This document shows positions 43,401-57,420 of a stretch of 64,000 bases of DNA, one piece after another (position 1 is the first letter of the stretch; each line of letters starts with the position of its first letter). The position numbers were made by a program, and so were the translations under genes. The notes below the pieces were generated by a model that saw only the letters and a list, made by a program, of their open reading frames with translations, did no database searches and was not told the DNA's origin. This DNA comes from Aplectana chamaeleonis (Eukaryota; Nematoda; Chromadorea; Rhabditida; Cosmocercidae): the NCBI GenBank assembly GCA_029168955.1, contig JAPDOI010000271.1, positions 929,791 to 993,790 on the forward strand. The letters are read 5' to 3'.

Positions 43401-46400
43401 AGGGCTTCAGAAGACGTGATCGGGGTGACGTGGGAATTCAGTTGGGCTTCAGAAGACGTGATCGGGGTGACGTGGGAATTCAGTAGAGCTTTAGAAGACG
43501 TGATCGGGGTGACGGGGGAATTCAGTAGGGCTTCAGAAGACGTGATCGGGGAGACGTGGGAATTCAGTAGGGCTTCAGAAGACTTGATCGGGGTAACGTG
43601 GGAATTCAGTAGGGCTTCAGAAGACGTGATCGGGGTGACGTGGGAATTCAGTAGGGCTTCAGAAGACGTGATCGGGGTGACGTGGGAATTCAGTAGGGCT
43701 TCAGAAGACGTGATCGGGGTGACGTGGGAATTCAGTAGGGCTTCAGAAGACGTGATCGGGGTGACGTGGGAATTCAGTAGGGCTTCAGAAGACGTGATCG
43801 GGGTGACGTGGGAATTCAGTAGGGCTTCAGAAGACGTGATCGGGGTGACGTGGGAATTCAGTAGGGCTTCAGAAGACGTGATCGGGGTGACGTGGGAATT
43901 CAGTAGGGCTTCAGAAGACGTGATCGGGGTGACGTGGGAATTCAGTAGGGCTTCAGAAGACGTGATCGGGGTGACGTGGGAATTCAGTAGGGCTTCAGAA
44001 GACGTGATCGGGGTGACGTGGGAATTCAGTAGGGCTTCAGAAGACGTGATCGGGGTGACGTGGGAATTCAGTAGGGCTTCAGAAGACGTGATCGGGGTGA
44101 CGTGGGAATTCAGTAGGGCTTCAGAAGACGTGATCGGGGTGACGTGGGAGTTCAGTAGGGCTTCAGAAGACGTGATCGGGGTGACGTGGGAATTCAGTAG
44201 GGCTTCAGAAGACGTGATCGGGGTGACGTGGGAGTTCAGTAGGGCTTCAGAAGACGTGATCGGGGTGACGTGGGAATTCAGTAGGGCTTCAGAAGACGTG
44301 ATCGGGGTGACGTGGGAATTCAGTAGGGCTTCAGAAGACGTGATCGGGGTGACGTGGGAATTCAGTAGGGCTTCAGAAGACGTGATCGGGGTGACGTGGG
44401 AATTCAGTAGGGCTTCAGAAGACGTGATCGGGGTGACGTGGGAATTCAGTAGGGCTTCAGAAGACGTGATCGGGGTGACGTGGGAATTCAGTAGGGCTTC
44501 AAAAGACATGATCAGGGTGACGTGGGAATTCAGTAGGGCTTCAAAAGACATGATCAGGGTGACGTAGGATCTCAGTAGGGCTTCAGAAGACGTGATCAGG
44601 GTTACGTGGGAATTCAGTAGGGCTTCAGAAGACGTGATCAGGGTGACGTGGGAATTCAGTAGGGCTTCAAAAGACGCGATCGGGGTGACGTGGGAATTCA
44701 GTAGGGTTTCAAAAGCCGTGATCGGGGTGTTGTGGGATCTCAGTAGGGCTTCAGAACACTTGATCAGGGTGACGTGGGAAATCAGTAGGGCTTCAGAAGA
44801 CGTGATCAGGGTGACGTGGGAATTCAGTAGGGCTTCAGAAGACGTGATCGGGGTGACGTGGGAAATCAGTAGGGCTTCAGAAGACGTGGAATTCAGTAGG
44901 GCTTCAGAAAACGTGATCGGGGTGTCGTGTGGGATTTCAGTGGGGCTTTAGAAGACGTGATCGGGGTGACATGTTCATTCAGTAGGGCTTCAGAAGACGT
45001 GATCGGGGTGGCGTGGGAATTTAGTAGGGCTCCAAAAGACGTGATCGGGGTGACGTGGGAATTCAGTAGGGCTTCAGAAGACGTGATCGGGGTGACGTGG
45101 GAATTCAGTAGGGCTTCAGAAGACGTGATCGGGGTGACGTGGGAATTCAGTAGGGCTTCAGAAGACGTGATCGGGGTGACATGTTAATTCAGTAGGGCTT
45201 CAGAAGACGTGATCGGGGTGGCGTGGGAATTCAGTAGGGCTCCAAAAGACGTGATCGGGGTGACGTGGGAATTCAGTAGGGCTTCAGAAGACGTGATCGG
45301 GGTGATGTGGGAGTTCAGTAGGGCTTCAGAAGACGTGATCGGGGTGACGTGGGAATCCAGTAGGGCTTCAGAAGACGTGATCGGGGTGACGTGGGAATCC
45401 AGTAGGGCTTCAGAAGACGTGATCGGGGTGACGTGGGAATTCAGTAGGGCTTCAGAAGACGTGATCGGGGAGACGTGGGAATTCGGTAGGGCTTTAGAAG
45501 ACGTGGTCGAAGTGACGTGGGAATTCAGTAGGGCTTCAGAAGACGTGATCGGGGTGACGTGGGAGTTCAGTAGGGCTTCAGAAGACGTGATCGGGGTGAC
45601 GTGGGAGTTCAGTAGGGCTTCAGAAGACGTGATCGTGGTTACGTGGGAATAGAGTAAGGCTTCAGAAGACGTGATCGGTGTGATGTGGGAGTTCAGTAGG
45701 GCTTGAGAAGACGTGATCGGTGTGATGTGGGAGTTCAGTAGGGCTTGAGAAGACGTGATCGGGGTGACGTGGGAGTTCAGTAGGGCTTCAGAAGACGTGA
45801 TCGGGGTGACGTGGGAGTTCAGTAGGGCTTCAGAAGACGTGATCGGGGTGACGTGGGAATTCAGTAGGGCTTCAGAAGACGTGATCGGGGTGACGTGGGA
45901 ATTCAGTAGGGCTTAAGAAGACGTGATCGGGGTGACGTGGGAGTTCAGTAGGGCTTCAGAAGACGTGATCGGGGTGACGTGGGAGTTCAGTAGGGCTTCA
46001 GAAGACGTGATCGGGGTGACGTGTTAATTCAGTAGGGCTTCAGAAGACGTGATCGGGGTGACGTGGGAATTCAGTAGGGCTTCAGAAGACGTGATCGGGG
46101 TGACATGGGAATTCAGTAGGGCTCCAAAAGTCGTGATCGGGGTGAAGTGGGAATCCAGTAAGGCTTCAGAAGACGTGATCGGTGTGATGTGGGAGTTCAG
46201 TAGGGCTTGAGAAGACGTGATCGGGGTGACGTGGGAATTCAGTAGGGCTTCAGAGGACCTGATCGAGGAGACGTGGGAATTCAGTAGGGCTTCAGAAGAC
46301 GTGATCGGGGTGACGTGGGAATTTCAGTAGGGCTTGAGAAGACGTGATCGGGGTGACGTGGGAATACAGTAGGGCTACAGAGGACCTGATCGAGGAGACG

Positions 46401-49400
46401 TGGGAATTCAGTAGGGCTTCAGAAGACGTGATCGGGGTGACGTGGGAATTCAGTAGGGCTTCAGAAGACGTGATCGGGGTGACGTGGGAATTCAGTAGGG
46501 CTCCAAAAGTCGTGATCGGGGTGACGTGGGAATTCAGTAGGGCTTCAGAAGACGTGATCGGGGTGACGTGGGAGTTCAGTAGGGCTTCAGAAAACGTGAT
46601 CGGGGTGACGTGGGAATTCAGTAGGGCTTCAGAAGACGTGATCGGGGTGACGTGGGAATTCAGTAGGACTTCAGAGGACGTGATCGGGGTGACATGGGAA
46701 ATCAGTAGGGCTTCAGAAGACGTGATCGGGGTGACGTGGGAATTCAGTAGGGCTTCAGAAGACGTGATCGGGGTGACGTGGGAATTCAGTAGGGCTTCAG
46801 AAGACGTGATCGGGGTGACGTGGGAATTCAGTAGGGCTTCAGAAGACGTGATCGGGGTGACGTGGGAGTTCAGTAGGGCTTCAGAAGACGTGATCGGGGT
46901 GACGTGGGAATTCAGTAGGGCTTCAGAAGACGTGATCGGGGTGACGTGGGAATTCAGTAGGGCTTCAGAAGACGTGATCGGGGTGACGTGGGAATTCAGT
47001 AGGGCTTCAGAAGACGTGATCGGGGTGACGTGGGAATTCAGTAGGGCTTCAGAAGACGTGATCGGGGTGACGTGGGAATTCAGTAGGGCTTCAGAAGACG
47101 TGATCGGGGTGACGTGGGAGTTCAGTAGGGCTTCAGAAGACGTGATCGGGGTGACGTGGGAATTCAGTAGGGCTTCAGAAGACGTGATCGGGGTGACGTG
47201 GGAATTCAGTAGGGCTTCAGAAGACGTGATCGGGGTGACGTGGGAATTCAGTAGGGCTTCAGAAGACGTGATCGGGGTGACGTGGGAGTTCAGTAGGGCT
47301 TCAGAAGACGTGATCGGGGTGACGTGGGAATTCAGTAGGGCTTCAGAAGACGTGATCGGGGTGACGTGGGAATTCAGTAGGGCTTCAGAAGACGTGATCG
47401 GGTGACGTGGGAGTTCAGTAGGGCTTCAGAAGACGTGATCGGGGTGACGTGGGAATTCAGTAGGGCTTCAGAAGACGTGATCGGGGTGACGTGGGAATTC
47501 AGTAGGGCTTCAGAAGACGTGATCGGGGTGACGTGGGAATTCAGTAGGGCTTCAGAAGACGTGATCGGGGTGACGTGGGAGTTCAGTAGGGCTTCAGAAG
47601 ACGTGATCGGGGTGACGTGGGAATTCAGTAGGGCTTCAGAAGACGTGATCGGGGTGACGTGGGAATTCAGTAGGGCTTCAGAAGACGTGATCGGGGTGAC
47701 GTGGGAATTCAGTAGGGCTTCAGAAGACGTGATCGGGGTGACGTGGGAATTCAGTAGGGCTTCAGAAGACGTGATCGGGGTGACGTGGGAATTCAGTAGG
47801 GCTTCAGAAGACGTGATCGGGGTGACGTGGGAATTCAGTAGGGCTTCAGAAGACGTGATCGGGGTGACGTGGGAATTCAGTAGGGCTTCAGAAGACGTGA
47901 TCGGGGTGACGTGGGAATTCAGTAGGGCTTCAGAAGACGTGATCGGGGTGACGTGGGAATTCAGTAGGGCTTCAGAAGACGTGATCGGGGTGACGTGGGA
48001 ATTCAGTAGGGCTTCAGAAGACGTGATCGGGGTGACGTGGGAGTTCAGTAGGGCTTCAGAAGACGTGATCGGGGTGACGTGGGAATTCAGTAGGGCTTCA
48101 GAAGACGTGATCGGGGTGACGTGGGGAATTCAGTAGGGCTTCAGAAGACGTGATCGGGGTGACGTGGGAATCCAGTAGGGCTTCAGAAGACGTGATCGGG
48201 GTGACGTGGGAGTTCAGTAGGGCTTCAGAAGACGTGATCGGGGTGACGTGGGAGTTCAGTAGGGCTTCAGAAGACGTGATCAGGGCGATGTGGGAGTTCA
48301 GTAGGGCTTCAGAAGACGTTATCGGGTTGACGTGGGAATCCAGTAGGGCTTCAGAAGACGTGATCGGGGTGACGTGGGAATTCAGTAGGGCTTCAGAAGA
48401 CGGGATCGGGGGGACGTGGGAGTTCAGTAGGGCTTCAGAAGACGTGATCGGGGTGACGGGGGAATTCAGTAGGGCTTCAAAAGACGTGATCGGGGTGACG
48501 TAGGAATTCAGTAGGGCTTCAGAAGACGTGATCGGTGTGATGTGGGAGTTCAGTAGGGCTTCAGAAGACGTGATCGAAGTGACGTGGGAATTCAGTAGGG
48601 CTTCAGAAGACGTGATCGTGGAGACGTGGGAATTCAGTAGGGCTTTAGAAGACGTGATCGAAGTGACGTGGGAATTCAGTAGGGCTTCAGAAGACGTGAT
48701 CGTGGAGACGTGGGAATTCAGTAGGGCTTTAGAAGACGTGATCGGGGTGACGTGGGAATTCAGTAGGGCTTCAGAAGACGTGATCGGGGTGACGGGGGAA
48801 TTCAGTAGGGCTTTAAAAGACGTGATCGAAGTGACGTGGGAATTCAGTAGGGCTTCAGAAGACGTGATCGGTGTGACGTGGGAGTTCAGTGGGGCTTCAG
48901 AAGGCGTGAGCGGGGTGGCGTGGGAATTGAGTAGGGCTTCAGAAGACGTGATCGGGGTGACGTGGGAATTCAGTACGGCTTCAGAAGACGTGATCGGGGT
49001 GACGTGGGAATCCAGTAGGGCTTCAGAAGACGTGATCGGTGTGACGTGGGAATTCAGTAGGGCTTTAGAAGACGTGATCGGGGTGACGGGGGAATTCAGT
49101 AGGGCTTCAGAAGACGTGATCGGGGTGACGGGGGAATTCAGTTGGGCTCCAGAAGTCGTGATCGGGGTGACGTGGGAATTCAGTAGGGCTTCAGAAGACG
49201 TGATCGGGGTGACGGGGGAATTCAGTAGGGCTTCAGAAGACGTGATCGGGGAGACGAGGGAATTCAGTAGGGCTTTAGAAGACGTGATCGGGGTGACGGG
49301 GGAATTCAGTAGGGCTTCAGAAGACGTGGTCGGGGTGGCAGGGGAATTCAGTTGGGCTCCAGAAGTCGTGATCGGGGTGACGTGGGAATTTAGTACGGCT

Positions 49401-52400
49401 TCAGAAGACGTGATCGGGGTGACGTGGGAATTTAGTACGGCTTCAGAAGACGTGATCGGGGTGTCGTGGGATTCCAGTAAGGCTTCAGAAGACGTGGAAT
49501 TCATTAGGGCTTCAGAAAACGTGATCGGGGTGGCATGTTAGTTCAGTAGGGCTCCAAAAGACGTGATCGGGGAGACGTGGGAATTCAGTAGGGCTTCAGA
49601 AGACGTGATCGGGGTGACGTGGGAATTCAGTAGGGCTCCAAAAGACGTGATCGGGGTGACGTGGGAATACAGTAGGGCTTCAGAAGACGTGATCGGGGTG
49701 ACGTGCAAATTCAGTAGGGCTTCGTAAGACATGATCGGGTCGACGTGGGAATTAAGCAGAGCTCTAGAAGACCTGATCGGGGTGACTTTGGAATTGAGTA
49801 GGGCTTCAGAATACGTGATCGGGGTGACGTGGGAATTCGGTGGGGCTTCAGAAGACGTGATCGTGGTGACGTGGGAATTCAGAAGGGCCTCAGAAGACGT
49901 GATTGGGGTGACGTGGGAATTGAGTAGGGCTTCAAAAGACGTGATCGGCGTGACGTGGGCATTCAGTAGGGCTTCAGAAGACGTGATCGGGGTGACGTGG
50001 AAAATCAGTAGGGCTTCGTAAGACGTGATTGGGGTGACGTGGGAGTCCAGTAGAGCTTCAGAAGACGTGATCGGGGTGCCGTGGGAGTTCAGTAGGGCTT
50101 CAGAAGACGTGATCGAGGTGACGTGGGAATTCAGTAGGGCTTCAGAAGACGTGATCGGGGAGACGTGGGAATTCAGTAGGGCTTCAGAAGACGTGATCGG
50201 GGAGACGTGGGAGTTCAGTACAGCTCCAAAAGACGTGATCGGGGTGACGTGGGAATTCAGTAGGACTTCAGACGACGTGATCGGGGCGATGTGGGAGTTC
50301 ATGAGGGCTTCAGAAGACGTGATCGGGGTGACGTGGGAATTCAGTAGGGCTTCAGAAGACGTGATCGGGGTGACGTGGGAATTCAGTAGGGCTTCAGAAG
50401 ACGTGATCGGGGTGACGTGGGAATTCAGTAGGGCTTCAGAAGACGTGATCGGGGTGACGTGGGAATTCAGTAGGGCTTCAGAAGACGTGATCGGGGTGAC
50501 GTGGGAGTTCAGTAGGGCTTCAGAAGACGTGATCGGGTGACGTGGGAGTTCAGTAGGGCTTCAGAAGACGTGATCGGGGTGACGTGGGAATTCAGTAGGG
50601 CTTCAGAAGACGTGATCGGGGTGACGTGGGAATTCAGTAGGGCTTCAGAAGACGTGATCGGGGTGACGTGGGAATTCAGTAGGGCTTCAGACGACGTGAT
50701 CGGGGTGACGTGGGAATTCAGTAGGGCTTCAGAAGACGTGATCGGGGTGACGTGGGAATTCAGTAGGGCTTCAGAAGACGTGATCGAGGTGACGTGAGAA
50801 TTCAGTAGGGCTTCAGAAGACGTGATCGGGGTGACGGAGGAATTCAGAAGGGCTTCAGAAGACGTGATCGGGTGACGTGGAAATTCAGAAGGGCTTCAGA
50901 AGACGTGATCGGGGTGACGTGGGAATTCAGTAAGGCTTCAGACGACGTGATCGGTGTGACGTGGGAATTCAGTAGGGCTTCAGAAGACGTGATCGGGGAG
51001 ACGTGGGAGTTCAGTAGGGCTTCAGAAGACGTGATCGGGGTGACGTGGGAATTCAGTAGGGCTTCAGAAGACGTGATCGGGGTGACGTGGGAATTCAGTA
51101 GGGCTTCAGAAGACGTGATCGGGGTGACGTGGGAATTCAGTAGGGCTTCAGAAGACGTGATCGAGGAGACGTGGGAATTCAGTAGGGCTTCAGAAGACGT
51201 GATCGGTGTGACGTGGGAATTCAGTAGGGCTTCAGAAGACGTGATCGGGGTGACATGGGAATTCAGTACGGCTCCAAAAGACGTGATCGGGGTGACGTGG
51301 GAATTCAGTAGGACTTCAGACGACGTGATCGGGGCGATGTGAGAGTTCAGTAGGGCTTCAGAAGACGTGATCGGGGTGACGTGGGAATCCAGTAAGGCTT
51401 CAGAAGACGTGATCGGGGTGACGGGGGAATTCAGTAGGGCTTCAGAAGACGTGATCGGGGAGACGTGGGAATTCAGTAGGGCTTCAGAAAACGTGATTGG
51501 AGAGACGTGGGAATTCAGTAGGGCTTCAGAAGACGTGATCGGTGTGACGTGGGAATTCAGTAGGGCTTCAGAAGACGTGATCGGGGAGACGTGGGAGTTC
51601 AGTAGGGCTTCAGAAGACGTGATCGGGGTGACGTGGGAATCCAGTAGGGCTTCAGAAGACGTGATAGGGTGACGTGGGAATTCAGTAGGGCTTCAGAAGA
51701 CGTGATCGGGGAGAAGTGGGAATTCGGTAGGGCTTTAGAAGACGTGATCGAAGTGAAGTGGGAATTCAGTTGGGCTTCAGAAGACGTGATCGGGGTGACG
51801 TGGGAATTCAGTAGGGCTTCAGAAGACGTGATCGGTGTGACGTGGGAATTCAGTACGGCTTCAGAAGACGTGATCGGGGTGACGTGGGAATCCAGTAAGG
51901 CTTCAGAAGACGTGATCGGTGTGATGTGGGAGTTCAGTAGGGCTTCAGAAGACGTGATCGGGGTGACGTGGGAATTCAGTAGGGCTCCAAAAGACGTGAT
52001 CGGTGTGACGTGGGAATTCAGTAGGGCTCCAAAAGACGTGATCGGGGTGACATGTTAATTCAGTAGGGCTTCAGAAGACGTGATCGGGGTGACGTGGGAA
52101 TTCAGTAGAGCTTCAGAAGACGTGATCGGGGCGATGTGGGAGTTCAGTAGGGCTTCAGAAGACGTGATCGGGGTGACATGTTAATCCAGTAGGGCTTCAG
52201 GAGACGTGATCGGGTTGACGTGGGAATTCAGTAGGGCTTCAGAAGACTTGATTGGGGTGACGTGGCAATTCAGTGGGGCTTCAGAAGACGTGATCGAGGT
52301 GTCGTCTGGGAATTCAGTAGGGCTTCAGAAGACGTGATCGGGGTGACGTGGGAATTCAGTAGGGCTTCAGAAGACGTGATCGGTGTGACGTGGAAATTCA

Positions 52401-55400
52401 GTAGGACTTCAGAAGACGTGATCGGGGTGACATGGGAATTCAGTGCGGCTTTAGAAGACGTGATCGTGGTTACGTGGGAATAGAGTAAGGCTTCAGAAGA
52501 CGTGATCGGGGTGACGTGGGAGTTCAGTAGGGCTTCAGAAGACGTGATCGAGGGTCCTGTGGGAATTCAGTAGGGCTTCAAAAGACGTGATCGGGGTGAC
52601 GTGGGAATTCAGTAGGGCTTCAGAAGACGTGATCGGTGTGACGTGGGAATTCAGTAGGGCTTTAGAAGACGTGATCGGGGTGACGTGGGAATTCAGTAGG
52701 GCTTCAGAAGACGTGATCGGGGAGACGTGGGAATTCGGTAGGGCTTTAGAAGACGTGGTCGAAGTGACGTGGGAATTCAGTAGGGCTTCAGAAGACGTGA
52801 TCGGGGTGACGTGGGAGTTCAGTAGGGCTTCAGAAGACGTGATCGGGGTGACGTGTTAATTCAGTAGGGCTTCAGAAGACGTGATCGGGGTGACGTGGGA
52901 GTTCAGTAGGGCTTCAGAAGACGTGATCGGGGTGACGTGGGAGTTCAGTAGGACTTCAGAAGACGTGATCGGGGTGACATGGGAATTCAGTAGGGCTTCA
53001 GAAGACGTGATCGGGGTGACGTGGGAATCCAGTAGGGCTTCAGAAGACGTGATCGGGGTGACGTGGGAATTCAGTAGGGCTTCAGAAGACGTGGTCGGGG
53101 TGACGTGGGAGTTCAGTAGGGCTTCAGAAGACGTGATCGGGGTGACGTGGGAATTCAGTAGGGCTTCAGAAGACGTGATCGGGGTGACGTGGGAATTCAG
53201 TAGGGCTTCAAAAGACGTGATCGGGGTAACGTGGGAATTCAGTAGGGCTTCAGAAGACGTAATCGGTGTGATGTGGGAGTTCAGTAGGGCTTCAGAAGAC
53301 GTGATCGGTGTGATGTTAGAGTTCAGTAGGGCTTCAGAATACGTGATCGGTGTGACGTGGGAATTCAGTAGGGCTTCAGAAGACGTGATTGGGGTGACAT
53401 GTTAATTCAGAAGGGCTTCAGGAGACGTGATCGGGGTGACGTGGGAATTCAGTAGGGCTTCAGAAGACTTGATTGGGGTGACGTGGCAATTCAGTAGGGC
53501 TTCAGAAGACGTGATCGGGGTGACGTGGGAATTCAGTAGGGCTCCAAAAGACGTGATCGGGGTGACGTGGGAATTCAGTAGGGCTTCAGAAGACGTGATC
53601 AGGGTGACGTGGGAATTCAGTAGGGCTTCAAAAGACGTGATCGGGGTGACGTGGGAATTCAGTAGGGCTTTAGGAGACGTGATGGAAGTGACGTGGGAAT
53701 TCAGTAGGGCTACAGAAGACGTGATGGGGGTGACGTGGGAATTCAATAGGGCTTCAGAAGACGTGATCGGGGTGACGTGGGAATTCAGTAGGGCTTCAGA
53801 AGACGTGATCGGTGTGATGTGGGAGTTCAGTAGGGCTTCTGAAGACGTGATCGGTGTGACGTGTGGGATTTCAGTAGGGCTTCAGAAGACGTGATCGGGG
53901 TGACATGTTAATTCAGTAGGGCTTCAGAAGACGTGATCGGGGTGGCGTGTTAATTCAGTAGGGCTTCAGGAGACGTGATCGGGGTGACGTGGGAATACAG
54001 TAGGGCTTTAGAAGACTCGATCGGGGTGACATGTGAATTCAGTAGGGCTTCAGAAGACGTGATCGGGGTGACGTGGGAATTCAGTAGGGCTTCAGAAGAC
54101 GTGATCGGGGTGACGTGGGAGTTCAGTAGGGCTTCAGAAGACGTGATCGGGGTCACATGTTAATTCAGTAGGGCTTCAGAAGACGTGATCGGGATGACGT
54201 GGGAATTCAGTAGGGCTCCAAAAGACGTGATCGGGGTGACGTGGGAAATCAGTAGGGCTTCAGAAGACGTGATCAGGGTGACGTGGGAATTCAGTAGGGC
54301 TTCAAAAGACGTGATCGGGAAGACGTGGGAATTCAGTAGGGCTTCAGAAGACGTGATCGGGGTGACGTGGGAATTCAGTAGGGCTTCAGAAGACGTGATC
54401 GGGGTGACGTGGGAATTCAGTAGGGCTTCAGAAGACGTGATCGGGGTGACGTGGGAGTTCAGTAGGGCTCCAAAAGAGGTGATCGGGGTGACGTGGGAAA
54501 TCAGTAGGGCTTCAGAAGACGTGATCAGGGTGACGTGGGAATTCAGTAGGGCTTCAGAAGACGAGATCGGGGTGGCGTGGGAATTCAGTAGGGCTCCAAA
54601 AGACGTGATCGGGGTGACGTGGGAATTCAGTAGGGCTTCAGAAGACGTGATCGGGGTCGTGGGAGTTCAGTAGGGCTTCAGAAGACGTGATCGCGGTGAC
54701 GTGGGAGTTCAGTAGGGCTTCAGAAGACGTGATCGGGGTGACGTGTGGGAATTCAGTAGGGCTTCAGAAGACGTGATCGGGGTGACGTGGGAATTCAGTA
54801 GGGCTTCAGAAGACGTGATCGGTGTGACGTGGAAATTCAGTAGGACTTCAGAAGACGTGATCGGGGTGACATGGGAATTCAGTAGGGCTTCAGAAGACGT
54901 GATCGGGGTGACGTGGGAGTTCAGTAGGGCTTCAGAAGACGTGATCGGTGTGACGTGGAAATTCAGTAGGGCTTCAGAAGACGGGATCGGGGTGACATGG
55001 GAATTCAGTAGGGCTTCAGAAGACGTGATCGGGGTGACGTGGGAATTCAGTAGGGCTTCAGAAGACGTGATCGGGGTGACGTGGGAATTCAGTAGGGCTC
55101 CAAAAGTCGTGATCGGGGTGACGTGGGAGTTCAGTAGGGCTTGAGAAGACGTGATCGGTGTGATGTGGGAGTTCAGTAGGGCTTGAGAAGACGTGATCGG
55201 GGTGACGTGGGAATTCAGTAGGGCTTCAGAGGACGTGATCGAGGAGACGTGGGAATTCAGTAGGGCTTCAGAAGACGTGATCGGTGTGACGTGGGAATTC
55301 AGTAGGGCTTCAGAAGACGTGATCGGGGTGACGTGGGAATTCAGTAGGGCTTCAGAAGACGTGATCGGGGAGACGTGAGAATTCGGTAGGGCTTTAGAAG

Positions 55401-57420
55401 ACGTGGTCGAAGTGACGTGGGAATTCAGTAGGGCTTCAGAAGACGGGATCGGTGCGACGTGGGAATTCAGTAGGGCTTCAGAAGACGTGATCGGGGAGAC
55501 GTGGGAGTTCAGTAGGGCTTCAGAAGACGGGATCGGTGTGACGTGGGAATTCAGTAGGGATTCAGGAGACGGGATCGGGTGTGACGTGGGAATTCAGTAG
55601 GGCTTCAGAAGACGTGATCGGGGTGACGTGGGAATTCAGTAGGGTTTGAGAAGGCGGGATCGGTGTGACGTGGGAGTTCAGTAGGGCTTCAGAAGACGTG
55701 ATCGGGGTGACGTGGGAATTCGGTAGGGCTTTAGAAGACGTGATCGAAGTGAAGTGGGAATTCAGTTGGGCTTCAGAAGACGTGATCGGGGTGACGTGGG
55801 AATTCAGTAGGGCTTCAGAAGACATGATCGGGGTGACGTGGGATCTCAGTAGGGCTTCAGAAGACGTGATCAGGGTGACGTGGGAATTCAGTAGGGCTTC
55901 AAAAGACGCGATCGGGGTGACGTGGGAATTCAGTAGGGCTGTAAAAGACGCGATCGGGGTGACGTGGGAATTCAGTAGGGTTTCAGAAGACGTGATCAGG
56001 GTGACGTGGGATCTCAGTAGGGCTTCAGAAGACGTGATCAGGGTGACGTGGGAATCCAGTAGGGCTTCAGAAGACGTGATCGGGGTGACGTGGGAATTCA
56101 GTAGGGCTTCAGAAGACGTGATCGGTGTGACGTGGGAATTCAGTAGGGCTTCAGAAGACGTGATCGGGGTGACGTGGGAATTCAGTAGGGCTTCAGAAGA
56201 CGTGATCGGGGTGACGTGGGAATTCAGTAGGGCTTCAGAAGACGTGATCGGGGTGACGTGGGAATTCAGTAGGGCTTCAGAAGACGTGATAGGGTGACGT
56301 GGGAATTCAGTAGGGCTTCAGAAGACGTGATCGGGGAGACGTGGGAATTCAGTAGGGCTTTAGAAGACGTGATCGGTGTGACGTGGGAATTCAGTAGGGC
56401 TTCAGAAGACGTGATCGGGGTGACGTGGGAATTCAGTAGGGCTTCAGAAGACGTGATCGGTGTGACGTGGGAATTCAGTAGGGCTTCAGAAGACGTGATC
56501 GGGGTGACGTGGGAATTCAGTAGGGCTTCAGAAGACGTGATCGGGGTGACGTGGGAATTCAGTAGGGCTTCAGAAGACGTGATCGGGGTGACGTGGGAAT
56601 TCAGTACGGCTTCAGAAGACGTGATCGGGGTGACGTGGGAATTCAGTAGGGCTTCAGAAGACGTGATCGGGGTGACGTGGGAATTCAGTAGGGCTTCAGA
56701 AGACGTGATCGGGGTGACGTGGGAATTCAGTAGGGCTTCAGAAGACGTGATCGGGGTGACGTGGGAATTCAGTAGGGCTTCAGAAGACGTGATCGGGGTG
56801 ACGTGGGAATTCAGTAGGGCTTCAGAAGACGTGATCGGGGTGACGTGGGAGTTCAGTAGGGCTTCAGAAGACGTGATCGGGGTGACGTGGGAATTCAGTA
56901 GGGCTTCAGAAGACGTGATCAGGGTGACGTGGGAATTCAGTAGGGCTTCAGAAGACGTGATCGTGTGACGTGGGAATTCAGTAGGGCTTCAGAAGACGTG
57001 ATCGGGGTGACGTGGGGAGTTCAGTAGGGCTTCAGAAGACGTGATCGGGGTGACGTGGGAATTCAGTAGGGCTTCAGAAGACGTGATCGGGGTGACGTGG
57101 GAATTCAGTAGGGCTTCAGAAGACGTGATCGGGGTGACGTGGGAATTCAGTAGGGCTTCAGAAGACGTGATCGAGGGTGACGTGGGAATTCAGTAGGGCT
57201 TCAGAAGACGTGATCGGGGTGACGTGGGAATTCAGTAGGGCTTCAGAAGACGTGATCGGGGTGACGTGGGAATTCAGTAGGGCTTCAGAAGACGTGATCG
57301 GTGTGACGTGGGAATTCAGTAGGGCTTCAGAAGACGTGATCGGGGTGACGTGGGAGTTCAGTAGGGCTTCAGAAGACGTGATCGGGTGACGTGGGAATTC
57401 AGTAGGGCTTCAGAAGACGT
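25451..57420 (+). repeat. 42-bp satellite, homogenised core
   Basis: Almost every monomer is 42 bp. The majority type begins GACGTGGGAATTCAGTAGGG, continues through CTTCAGAAGACGTG and ends ATCGGGGT. Common alternatives are GGGAGTTCAG, TACGGCTTTAG, GGCGATGTGGG, CTCCAAAAGTCGTG and GTGTTAATTCAG. Runs of nearly identical monomers occur at about 43600-44500, 46700-48130, 50320-50800 and 56380-57400. Occasional 37-, 40-, 41- or 43-bp monomers break any reading frame. Forward translation gives [14 protein letters not shown] repeats, and the reverse strand gives [14 protein letters not shown] repeats. Stops shared by many monomers show that neither strand is kept open by selection. Confidence 0.95.
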
